A stretch of DNA of 64,000 nt from DATAOG01 sp963782885 (GTDB lineage: Bacteria; Pseudomonadota; Alphaproteobacteria; Geminicoccales; Geminicoccaceae): the NCBI GenBank assembly GCA_963782885.1, contig CAWALL010000008.1, positions 682,001-746,000 of the forward strand, written 5' to 3'. This document shows, in pieces, positions 1 to 7,560 of this stretch. The notes under the pieces are model-generated. The model saw nothing but the letters and a program-made list of their open reading frames with translations, did no database searches and was not told the origin of the DNA. The number at the start of each line of letters is the position of its first letter. Position 1 is the stretch's first letter. Position numbers and translations under genes: made by a program.

Positions 1-26
1 CTGTAATTTCGTGAAAGGCACCGGGC

Positions 27-1028
27 TCACGCCTTCAGCTCGCGCTTGATCTCGTTCAGGAAGCGCCAGTCGGTGCCCTCGGCGATGATCTGCTGCGGGG
101 TCGATTTGATCATGCCCGCCTCGTTGAGGCGCAGCGCATAGAAGCGGATCGTGTCTTCGGGGTCGAACTCGCGCCAGACATTGTAGGGCACCTCGGTCAG
201 GGTCTGGAGCGCGTAGTCGTAGCGCGGTGTGAACCCGCGATCGACCAGCATTCGGGCGACGCGCTCCGGCTCGGCGGCGCAGATGTCGGCAGCTTTGAGG
301 ATGGCTCGCAGGTAGCGTTTGGTGGCGACCGGATGAGCGCGGACGAAGTCCCTGTTGCCGAACGCTGTGCAGCAGAAATAATCTGACCAGGGTTTATCCG
401 TGGCCGTGTTGACGATCACGTGTCCGATCTTGCGGGCGCGTAGTTCCTGCGGCTCGGGCGGAAACCCGAGAAAGACATCGACTTTCCGTTCGGCGAACAT
501 CTGCATGGTGGATTCGCTCGGACCCGGGGTCACCCAGGCGATGTCTTTGTGAGGGTCGAGCCCGACGTCGACGGCCATCATCGAGAGATACAGGTGGCTG
601 CCAGACTGGAGTGCCCGGATCCCGATCCTCTTGCCCTTCAGGTCGCTGACGGTTCGGATGGGCTCCTGCGCGAACAGCTCGTAGCATCCAGAGTGCACAC
701 CGGCTAACGCCGTGATTGGCGCGCCGGCATCCAGCCGTGAGGCGATCCATGCTCCGGTGTCAGCGGTGAAGTCGGCTTCACCCTGCGCGACGACGTCGCC
801 ACCCGATACCGTTGGCACGTAGTGGATTTCTGTGAACCCCTCTGCGCGCAGGAGTTCGTCCGCGATGTACCACGGCGCGGTACAGATGCCCGGGTCATAG
901 ATCAGCCGGAGCGTGGTCGTCTCCGGTGGCCCCTCGTCGGCGAGCGATGCCCGGGCGCCAAGGACGCCCGCGGCCGCAGCCAACGACGCGCTGGCCAGAA
1001 AATCACGGCGATTCTGTATAATACGCAT
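27..1028 (-). CDS. Tat-exported ABC substrate-binding protein, NMT1/SsuA-like (copy A)
   Basis: A 333-residue periplasmic binding protein of the NMT1/THI5/SsuA-TauA type. The N-terminus carries a twin-arginine signal (NRRDFLA at about residues 6-12, then an Ala-rich stretch ending near ALADE). The mature part has the usual lobes with GKRIGIR near residue 130 and a C-terminal tail NEIKRELKA. It should capture a small organic ligand for an ABC importer, but no permease or ATPase gene is visible here. It is clearly paralogous to the next gene (shared motifs YDYALQ, VWREFDPEDT, FCCT.FGNR), so the pair arose by tandem duplication. The substrate cannot be told from sequence; sulfonate, nitrate, pyrimidine or aromatic ligands are all possible in this family. 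Confidence 0.85.
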   Translation of the reverse strand: MRIIQNRRDFLASASLAAAAGVLGARASLADEGPPETTTLRLIYDPGICTAPWYIADELLRAEGFTEIHYVPTVSGGDVVAQGEADFTADTGAWIASRLDAGAPITALAGVHSGCYELFAQEPIRTVSDLKGKRIGIRALQSGSHLYLSMMAVDVGLDPHKDIAWVTPGPSESTMQMFAERKVDVFLGFPPEPQELRARKIGHVIVNTATDKPWSDYFCCTAFGNRDFVRAHPVATKRYLRAILKAADICAAEPERVARMLVDRGFTPRYDYALQTLTEVPYNVWREFDPEDTIRFYALRLNEAGMIKSTPQQIIAEGTDWRFLNEIKRELKA

Positions 1029-1082
1029 CGAAGCGTCCTCTCTCTTTCAAGTCTGGAGCAGCGCGCCTACCGCCAACGTGGC

Positions 1083-2075
1083 TCAAGCCTTCAGCTCGCG
1101 CTTGAGCTCGTTGAGGAAGCGCCAGTCGGCGCCCTCGGCGATGATCGTGTTGGGGCTCGACTTGATCATGTCGACTTCTCGGAGCCGGAGCGCGTAGAAG
1201 CGCATCGTGTCTTCGGGGTCGAACTCGCGCCAGGCGGCGTAGGGCAGTTCGGTCAGCGACTGGAGCGCATAGTCGTATCGTTGCGTGAACCCGGCATCGA
1301 TCAGACGGCGCGCTACGCGCTCCGGTTCAGTGATGCAGAGGTCGGCGGTCTTGAGGACGGCGCGCAGGAAGCGCTTGGTGGAGATGGGGTGTGCACGGAC
1401 GAACTCGCGGTTGCCGAACACGGTGCAGCAGAAGTACTGCGACCAGGGCTGGTCGGTGGCCATGTTGAGGATGGCGCGACCGAGCCCGCGGGCGCGCATC
1501 TCCTGGGGCTCGGGCGGGAACCCGAGATAGGCATCCACGTCCCTGTTGGCGAACAGCTCGAGCGAATAGCCCGCGGGGCTGACGATCCAGTCGATGTCTT
1601 TCTTAGGGTCGAGCCCGACGTGCGCCGCCATGACCGCAAGCTGCAGGTGGGGGCTGGAGCCGAACGCCGGGATGCCGAGCCGCTTGCCCCTCAGGTCGCT
1701 GATGGTCCTGATGGGTTCGTAGGCGAACAGCTCGAAGCAGCCGGGATGGATGCCCGCGAGCGCCGTGGTCGGCTCGCCCGCGGCCAGCTGAGCGACGACC
1801 CACGGCGCGGCGTCGATGTCGAAGTCGGCCTCGCCGCGGGCCACGACATCGAGCGGCGGCTTCGGCACCCAACGGACATCGGTGAAGCCCTCCGCGCGCA
1901 GCAGCGCCTCGGCGGTGTACACCGGCGCAGCGCAGATGCCTACAAATCGGGCGAGCCGGATCGTGCTGACTTCCGGCGGCCCCTCGTCGGCGCGCGCCGT
2001 GCGGGTGCCGAGAAAGCCGGCCGCGGCCAGCGACGCGCTGGCCAGGAAATGGCGGCGATTTATTTGGATCTGCAT
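1083..2075 (-). CDS. Tat-exported ABC substrate-binding protein, NMT1/SsuA-like (copy B)
   Basis: A 330-residue paralogue of the preceding gene and upstream of it in the direction of transcription, 54 bases apart. It has its own Tat signal (NRRHFLASASLAAAGFLG at residues 6-23) and shares most core motifs with copy A: FGNR.FVRAHP, YDYALQSLTE, WREFDPEDT and a tail NELKRELKA. Both copies have a CC pair just before the FGNR motif. The two probably form one transcript. Divergence between copies is moderate, consistent with ligand specialisation after duplication. No transporter membrane components are in view, so these may be orphan receptors using a shared translocator. Confidence 0.85.
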   Translation of the reverse strand: MQIQINRRHFLASASLAAAGFLGTRTARADEGPPEVSTIRLARFVGICAAPVYTAEALLRAEGFTDVRWVPKPPLDVVARGEADFDIDAAPWVVAQLAAGEPTTALAGIHPGCFELFAYEPIRTISDLRGKRLGIPAFGSSPHLQLAVMAAHVGLDPKKDIDWIVSPAGYSLELFANRDVDAYLGFPPEPQEMRARGLGRAILNMATDQPWSQYFCCTVFGNREFVRAHPISTKRFLRAVLKTADLCITEPERVARRLIDAGFTQRYDYALQSLTELPYAAWREFDPEDTMRFYALRLREVDMIKSSPNTIIAEGADWRFLNELKRELKA

Positions 2076-2268
2076 CTGAAGTGTCCTGTTCTGCGGCTTG
2101 CCCGCAAACGCGCTATGGCGCCAACACTGGCGTAGTGTAAATTCGTGCCCTTATTCGATGCCGACCAAGCATGATGTCATGGCGCATCATCTAAAGATAT
2201 GGTCCCGTCTTACCGCCGAGGGTGCCTCAACGTGCGTTCTGGGCTCGCTGGTGCCGAGGATCGGAAAG

Positions 2269-2338
2269 GTCAGCTCGCGCTTGAGTTCGTTGACGAAGCG
2301 CCCGTCGATGCCTTCGCCGAGGATCTTCCCTGGGGTGA
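2269..2338 (-). pseudogene. 3' stump of a third substrate-binding protein copy
   Basis: Read on the minus strand, this stretch encodes GEGIDGRFVNELKRELT. It lines up residue for residue with the C-termini of the two neighbouring binding proteins (AEGADWRFLNELKRELKA). The nucleotide identity is also obvious by eye. The reading frame runs past the position of the normal stop, and nothing recognisable of the gene body remains on the upstream side. It is therefore the remnant of a third tandem copy, showing that the locus was once at least a triplicate. Confidence 0.75.
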
Positions 2339-2702
2339 AGCATCAAAGCCACCCCACTGTTCAGGCATCGGGATCGGCTGGTGCAGCGCGCAAAACCTGG
2401 GTAAGCGATGCGGCCGGACCGGCGCGCCGAAGTGGACCCCGACATTCGCTTCGACGACGGCGCGCCGACAGCTCGACCCGTCTCCCCTGCCAGATCGGGT
2501 CCCCGCCGCGCCAATTTCCGCGCGGCTGGCGGGATGACGCTCGTGGCTCTACAGAAGGCGGACGCGGGTCAGGATCACGCCTGCGAGGCGGTCGAGGCCA
2601 CCAACGCCTGTTCCGCGGCCGGACCGGCGCAGGGCGGGAACCCCGTCAGGCCGTGGCAGGACAAGGCCCCGGCGTCGAGCTCCCTCCCTCCGCCGCGTCG
2701 CC
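2339..2702. other. Intergenic, no gene recognised
   Basis: Between the binding-protein stump and the permease gene I see no credible protein, RNA or repeat. The open frames here are short and of GC-driven composition. The body of the lost third binding-protein copy may have lain here, but no similarity is visible. Confidence 0.4.
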
Positions 2703-4229
2703 TCAGGCGGCGGCGCGGCCGCCGCGGCGGCGGGCCTCCTCCTTGCGCAGCTCCTCGAGCGCGAACTCCTCCTCGGGCGAGCGGACCATGTACTTGCGCG
2801 CGTAGACCCCGAAGTAGATGACCGCGAGCCCGTACCAGATCGCGCAGCCGACCACCCCGACCCGGTAGTCGGGGTTCAGGAACAGGAAGAAGAGCGTCAC
2901 CAGCGCGATGATCAGCGCCGCCCAGGCCCCGGGCGTGCCCACGGCGCTGACGTAGGGCCGCTCGATGTTGGGCAGCTTCTGGCGCAGCCGGATGAACGCC
3001 AGCATCTGCATCGCATAGGAGATCACCGCCCCGAACACCGCCATGTTGAGCAGCACGGCGCCGACCGGGACGCCGCCGAACAGCTCGCCCGAATACTGGA
3101 TCAGGCAGGCGACCACGAAGCCGATCAGCGCGCCGACGATCAGGGCGACGTGCGGCGTCCGGCGCTCGCCGTGGGTGACCGAGAGCCAATGCGGCAGGTA
3201 GCCCGCGCGCGAGAGCGAGTAGATGTTGCGGCCGTAGGCATAGATGATCGTGTGGAAGCTCGCGATCAGGCCGGCGACCGCGATCAGCGCCAGGACCTTG
3301 CTGCCGATGCCCTCGCCGAAGATGGTCTTGAAGCCGAGGAACAGGGGCTCGTTGGAGCCGCCGACCTCGAACGAGCCGGGCGCGATGCCGGCGTTCAGGA
3401 ACAGCGTCAGGAAGGCCGCGACGATCAGCGTCAGGATGCCGAGCAGGATGCCCTTGGGCATGTCGCGCTGGGGTGCGTGCGCCTCCTCGGCGGCGAGCGG
3501 CAATTCCTCGATCGCGAGATAGAACCAGATCGCGAACGGCAGTGCCGCGGCGATCCCGAACAGGCCCCTCGGCAGCCAGGGGCCGCCGCCCTGCTCGAGC
3601 GCCACCGGCGCGCCCTGCGGGTCGGTCCCGATGTTGAGCGCGTAGAGGCTGAAATCGAAGTGCGGCAGCGCGCCGATGTAGAACACCAGCAGGATCGCCA
3701 GCGCCACGAAGGTGATCAGGATCGTGAACCGGAACGACAGCTCGACGCCCCAGATGTTGAGGCCGACGAAGGCGACGTAGGCGAGCGCCCACCAGACCGG
3801 CGCGAACGCCTCGGGCGTGCCGAAGATGGCGCCGAGATAGCCGCCGATGCCGACCACGATCACCGCCGGCGTCAGCACGTACTCGATGTTCTCGCCGAGT
3901 CCGGTCAGGAAGCCGCCCCAGGGGCCCATCGCCGAGCGCCCGAACGAGTAGGCGCCGCCGGTGTGGGGGAGCGCCGGCGACATCTCGGCGATCGAGTAGC
4001 ACAAGCCCAGGTACATCACCGTGATGATCAGGGTCGCGATCAGCAGGCCGCCGAAGCCGCCCGAGATGAGCCCGAAGTTCCAGCCGAAGAAATCGCCCGA
4101 GATGACCGCGCCGACGCCCAGCGCCCAGAGCGACCAGACCCCGGCGTAGCGGCGCAGGCCGCGCTTTTCGAAATAGTCGGCGCCGACCTCGACGTAGCGA
4201 ATCCCACTCTGCTGGTCCTGATTGGCCAT
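2703..4229 (-). CDS. eat: APC-family amine permease, probably ethanolamine permease
   Basis: A 508-residue integral inner-membrane transporter of the APC superfamily with about twelve hydrophobic segments. The first segments read WALGVGAVISGDFFGWNFGL and ALPHTGGAYSFGRSAMGPWG, then GLGENIEYVLTPAVIVVGIG. This combination is characteristic of proton-coupled ethanolamine permeases. The start at 4229 is chosen because AGGAGG lies seven bases upstream; a longer in-frame extension has no such site. No ethanolamine ammonia-lyase genes are in the window, so the substrate is inferred from family only; other amino acids or amines remain possible. The C-terminus is charged (RKEEARRRGGRAAA), as is common for the cytoplasmic tail. 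Confidence 0.82.
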   Translation of the reverse strand: MANQDQQSGIRYVEVGADYFEKRGLRRYAGVWSLWALGVGAVISGDFFGWNFGLISGGFGGLLIATLIITVMYLGLCYSIAEMSPALPHTGGAYSFGRSAMGPWGGFLTGLGENIEYVLTPAVIVVGIGGYLGAIFGTPEAFAPVWWALAYVAFVGLNIWGVELSFRFTILITFVALAILLVFYIGALPHFDFSLYALNIGTDPQGAPVALEQGGGPWLPRGLFGIAAALPFAIWFYLAIEELPLAAEEAHAPQRDMPKGILLGILTLIVAAFLTLFLNAGIAPGSFEVGGSNEPLFLGFKTIFGEGIGSKVLALIAVAGLIASFHTIIYAYGRNIYSLSRAGYLPHWLSVTHGERRTPHVALIVGALIGFVVACLIQYSGELFGGVPVGAVLLNMAVFGAVISYAMQMLAFIRLRQKLPNIERPYVSAVGTPGAWAALIIALVTLFFLFLNPDYRVGVVGCAIWYGLAVIYFGVYARKYMVRSPEEEFALEELRKEEARRRGGRAAA

Positions 4230-4526
4230 CGTCGCCTCCTGGCTGAGGACTCGCCGGGCTGCCCTCGGGCGCCCTCCGGGCAGCAACCCGGAGGCGCCGC
4301 CCGCGGCCCGGCCGCCAACGGGTAACACACTTGATATTGTTGGGAAAGCGAGCCGTTGCGCCGGGCGTGCCAGGGCCGGCCGCGCGCGCCGCCGGCGGCT
4401 TTGCAGTTCCGCTCGCGCCTGGCCTGTGGCAGAATGGCAGCGCCGACAAGGCTCGGCGGTGCCGCCGGAGCGCGGCCTCGACCGGAACCCGGTTCAGGCT
4501 CGACCAGAATCAGGAGAGATGGAGGG

Positions 4527-5087
4527 ATGCCCGCCGGTCCGATCGACCAGGTGGCCTCGGATCGCCGCCGCATGCTCGGCCTGATGCTCGCCGCGGGCTC
4601 GGGCCTTTTGTTCGGCGCGGCGCGCCCGGCCGCCGCCGCGGGCGTGCTGCGCCGGCTGAGCTTCGACAACATCCACACCGGCGAGAGGCTGACCGCAGTC
4701 TACTGGCAGAGCGGCCACTATCTGCCCCAGGGTCTGCGCGAGATCGACTACACGTTGCGCGATTTCCGGACCGGGGACGTCTATGCGATCGATCCCCGGC
4801 TGCTCGACCTTCTGTACCGGCTGCGGCAACAGCTGGCCTATCACGGCCCGATCCACGTGATCTCCGGCTATCGCTGCCCGGCGACCAACGCCATGCTCGC
4901 GGCGCGCAGCCGCCGGGTCTCGAAGACCAGCTACCACATGCGCGGCATGGCGATCGACATCCGGATGCCCGGCCGGCCGCTGCCGGAGCTGCGCGACGCC
5001 GCGATCCTGCTCGGGCTGGGCGGGGTCGGCTACTATCCGGAATCCGACTTCGTCCACGTCGACACCGGACCGGTGCGCTTCTGGTAG
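4527..5087 (+). CDS. YcbK-like (DUF882) zinc D,D-carboxypeptidase, Tat exported
   Basis: A 186-residue protein of the DUF882/YcbK, peptidase M15-like family, which acts on peptidoglycan stem peptides in the periplasm. A Tat-type signal (DRRRMLGLMLAAGSG) precedes the mature part. The zinc-site motifs are plain: SGYRCPATN, SYHMRGMAIDIRM with the HxxxxxxxD pattern, and the late DFVHVDTGPVRFW supplying the last His. ATG 4527 is chosen because AGGAGA lies nine bases upstream and the signal follows directly. It opens a cell-wall group with the lipoprotein and two L,D-transpeptidases just downstream. Confidence 0.85.
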   Translation: MPAGPIDQVASDRRRMLGLMLAAGSGLLFGAARPAAAAGVLRRLSFDNIHTGERLTAVYWQSGHYLPQGLREIDYTLRDFRTGDVYAIDPRLLDLLYRLRQQLAYHGPIHVISGYRCPATNAMLAARSRRVSKTSYHMRGMAIDIRMPGRPLPELRDAAILLGLGGVGYYPESDFVHVDTGPVRFW

Positions 5088-5224
5088 ATCGGCGGCTGCG
5101 GGGGCGATCAGCGCGCGCCCGGCAGTAACCAGCGCGGGAATTTCGGCCAGATTAGCATTTCCTTTACCATTGCTCTTGCTTAACATGCGTGGGCTCAACC
5201 GATGATGATCAGAAAGAGGGTTCA

Positions 5225-5500
5225 ATGAGCAATCTCGCACGGGGTCTTCGCGTCGGCACGCTGATCGTGGCCACGGCCACCTTGATGTCGGCTTGTGCGT
5301 CGAACATGAGCGATTCGGATCGCGCCGCGCTCAGCCAGGCCCAGACCGCGTCCCAGAACGCGCAGGCTGCCGCCGATCGCGCCGCCCAGGCCGCCGACCG
5401 GGCCGAAAAGGCCGCGACCGAAGCCGCCGATGCCGCCTCGAACGCGCAGATGGCGATGGAGCGGCAGGACCGCATGATGCAGCAGTCGCTGCGCAAGTAA
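5225..5500 (+). CDS. Lpp-like alanine-zipper lipoprotein with C-terminal lysine
   Basis: A 91-residue predicted outer-membrane lipoprotein. The signal sequence ends in a lipobox LMSAC (lipidated Cys at about residue 24). The mature part is an almost pure Ala-rich heptad coiled coil (AAADRAAQAADRAEKAA), as in the trimeric Braun lipoprotein Lpp. The last residues are QQSLRK: like Lpp, the protein ends in Arg-Lys, and in enterobacteria the terminal Lys is the residue joined to peptidoglycan by L,D-transpeptidases. Two such enzymes are encoded immediately downstream. ATG 5225 is preceded by AGAGGG. Covalent tethering here is inference; many alphaproteobacterial Ala-zipper lipoproteins have no known role. 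Confidence 0.82.
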   Translation: MSNLARGLRVGTLIVATATLMSACASNMSDSDRAALSQAQTASQNAQAAADRAAQAADRAEKAATEAADAASNAQMAMERQDRMMQQSLRK

Positions 5501-5513
5501 CTGCGGCCGGCGC

Positions 5514-5553
5514 CCGCCGGCGGTCACCCGGCGAACCGGGTGGCCGCGGGCGG
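5514..5553 (+). terminator. Long GC hairpin after the Lpp-like gene
   Basis: An inverted repeat with about seventeen paired bases, one internal mismatch and a CGAA tetraloop begins 14 bases after the stop codon of the lipoprotein gene. There is no clear T-tract, only a loose T-containing stretch after it. It could be a terminator or an mRNA-stabilising 3' structure for an abundant small lipoprotein. Confidence 0.55.
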
Positions 5554-5744
5554 CGGGCTGGCTCTGGCGTTCTGATGGGTGCGGGCGCCCCGCCGGTTCG
5601 CGGGGCGGCCGTTCAGCTATGCTTCGATCGCGATGCCCGGCGCGCGGACGGGAGCCCGGAGTGGGCGGACTCCGCACCCCGGTCGGTCCGGCCCGCCTGG
5701 CACTTCGAGAGGCTGGCCCGGCCTCGGCAGTCCCTGCGTTCAGA

Positions 5745-6647
5745 TCAGCGGGTCACGCGCACGGGGTAGCCGCGGCGCTCGACCACGGCCTTGCGGATCC
5801 GGCTCCAGTCGAGTCGCGCCGCCTCGGTGCCTGCGGCCGCCAGCGCCTGGTCGACGACGCTGCTCGGCACGTCCGGGTCGAAGCGACCGAGCGCCTCGAG
5901 CTCGTCGCTCTGCGCCTGGGTCGGATGCGCCTCCATGAACAGCTGGCCGTCGATCCAGCCGAACTTGAACGGCTGATCGACCACGGTCACCCTGGTGCCG
6001 ACCTGGACCAGATCGTAGAGCGCCTCGACGTCCTCGGGATACATCCGGATGCAGCCGCTGCTGACCCGGCGGCCGACCCCCCAGGGCTTGTTGGTGCCGT
6101 GGATCGCGTACTGCGGCCAGCCGAGATACATCGCCCGGTCGCCCATCGGATTGTCGGGCCCGGGCGGTACCGCTTCGGGATATTCCGGATGCTCGGCGCG
6201 CATGCGCGCGTTCGGCCGCCAGGTCGGGTCCTTGGCCTTGCGCACGATCTCGGTCGTGCCGGTCGGCGTCAGCAGGCCCTCGCGGCCGATCCCGATCGGA
6301 TAGGACCGGGGCGCCGCGTCCGGCGTCTCGAAGTAGTAGAGGCGCATGTCGGCGAGGTTGATGACGATGCCGTCCGGCTTGGCGTCGGGGACCAGGTGGA
6401 CGGTCGGCAGCACGAGCTCGGTGCCCTCGCCGGGCAGCCAGGGATCGGTGCCGGGATTGGCCGCGACCATCTCGACGTAGCCGAGCTTGAACTTCCGGGC
6501 GACGTCCAGAAGCGTATCTTGGTATGAGGCCCGGTAGGTCGTGGTCTCGCGCAGATTGCCATCGCGGTCCAACATGCTACCAAGATCGCAGCCGCTGGAG
6601 AACCAGACGCCGACCAGGCAGAGCGCGATGACGTCGCGACGGTGCAT
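5745..6647 (-). CDS. L,D-transpeptidase with LysM-like N-domain (YkuD/ErfK type), lipoprotein
   Basis: A 300-residue periplasmic transpeptidase. The N-terminus is a lipoprotein-type signal (LVGVWFSSGC). A LysM-like segment follows at about residues 35-80 (TLLDVARKFKLGYVEMVAAN), then the YkuD catalytic domain with IHGTNKPWGVGRRVSSGCIRM split around the active-site Cys (HG...SSGCIRM). This is the architecture of ErfK/YbiS/YcfS enzymes, which attach Braun lipoprotein to peptidoglycan or form 3-3 cross-links. An alternative start lies 30 bases upstream at 6677; the later start was preferred because it gives a compact lipoprotein signal. It is divergent from a second L,D-transpeptidase and convergent with the Lpp-like gene. 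Confidence 0.88.
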   Translation of the reverse strand: MHRRDVIALCLVGVWFSSGCDLGSMLDRDGNLRETTTYRASYQDTLLDVARKFKLGYVEMVAANPGTDPWLPGEGTELVLPTVHLVPDAKPDGIVINLADMRLYYFETPDAAPRSYPIGIGREGLLTPTGTTEIVRKAKDPTWRPNARMRAEHPEYPEAVPPGPDNPMGDRAMYLGWPQYAIHGTNKPWGVGRRVSSGCIRMYPEDVEALYDLVQVGTRVTVVDQPFKFGWIDGQLFMEAHPTQAQSDELEALGRFDPDVPSSVVDQALAAAGTEAARLDWSRIRKAVVERRGYPVRVTR

Positions 6648-6755
6648 CGGTGGCAACTCTTCGTTAGGTCTGCTCATGGAAATTCGGCCGTCGAGGATCC
6701 CCCTTACCCCAGCCCATCCTGTACCCGGTCGGGTGTTTCGATTGAGCTAAGAGCC

Positions 6756-7310
6756 ATGCCTCGAATCGAGCAAATCCTCCGTCGGATGGCCATGCGGCCC
6801 TGGGTCGCTCTCGGTCTGGGCGCGCTGCTGCTGGCCGCGGGCCAAGGCGGCCCGGCGCGCGCCCAGATCCCCCACTTCGAGCCCCTCAAGGCCGACCTCG
6901 TGATCGTGCACAAGGCCGCCCGCCGCCTGCAGCTGATGCACGCGGGCCAGGTCATCGCGAGCTATCGGATCGCGCTCGGCCGCGCGCCCGACGGCCCCAA
7001 GCGTCAGGAAGGCGACGGCCGCACCCCGGAAGGGGTCTACACCCTCGACTGGCGCAACGCGAACAGCAATTTCCATCGCTCGCTGCACGTCTCCTATCCG
7101 CGCGAGTGGGACGATCAGCGCGCCCTGCGCTGGGGCGTCTCGCCGGGCGGCGAGATCATGCTCCACGGCCTGCCCAACGGCGTGGCGGCCGAGCGCGTCG
7201 GTCACCCGTACGTCGACTGGACCGACGGCTGCATCGCGCTCACCAATCAGGAGATCGACGAGATCTGGACGCTGGTCGACGACGGCACCACGATCATCAT
7301 CTATCCCTGA
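6756..7310 (+). CDS. L,D-transpeptidase family protein (YafK-like)
   Basis: A 184-residue exported protein with an N-terminal signal or anchor (VALGLGALLLAAG, then PARAQ) and a compact YkuD domain. The catalytic signature is visible as IMLHGLPNG followed by DWTDGCIALTNQEID, giving the His and the nucleophilic Cys. YafK-type proteins include the enzyme DpaA/LdtF, which in E. coli acts on the Lpp-peptidoglycan bond, so this gene could form or remove the linkage. It starts about 110 bases from the divergent transpeptidase gene. Start ATG 6756 was taken over an upstream extension that lacks a signal-peptide form. Confidence 0.82.
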   Translation: MPRIEQILRRMAMRPWVALGLGALLLAAGQGGPARAQIPHFEPLKADLVIVHKAARRLQLMHAGQVIASYRIALGRAPDGPKRQEGDGRTPEGVYTLDWRNANSNFHRSLHVSYPREWDDQRALRWGVSPGGEIMLHGLPNGVAAERVGHPYVDWTDGCIALTNQEIDEIWTLVDDGTTIIIYP

Positions 7311-7456
7311 GCCCCATCTGTCCCTGAGCCCCGCCGCGGCCGCAGCGCCGGTCGCTTGCCGGCGGCCCGCCGCAATTCCCGGGCCCGCCAGTGTCGTTCG
7401 GCGCCAGGACAGATGGCCGCGAGGACAGATGAAGGGCGCCCGGACGACTTTGCCGT

Positions 7457-7485
7457 TTGACCGGCGCACGATCTCTCCCTAATCT
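7457..7485 (+). promoter_or_regulatory. Possible sigma-70 type promoter of the PQQ dehydrogenase gene
   Basis: TTGACC (5 of 6 to the consensus -35) and TAATCT (weak -10) are separated by exactly 17 bases, about 75 bases before the dehydrogenase start. The -10 match is poor, so this is only a candidate. Confidence 0.35.
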
Positions 7486-7560
7486 GGCGCCGCAACCGTG
7501 GGCCCATAGATCAGCCCACTGAATCAATTCATCTTTTTGCCACCTGGGAGGTGTTCAAAA

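Noticed and set aside
2703..4449. Very long open frames antisense or out of frame to the permease, KorA, dehydrogenase and TRAP genes
   Set aside because: They are Arg/Ala/Pro/Gly-rich products of third-position GC bias, without homology, signals or ribosome sites.
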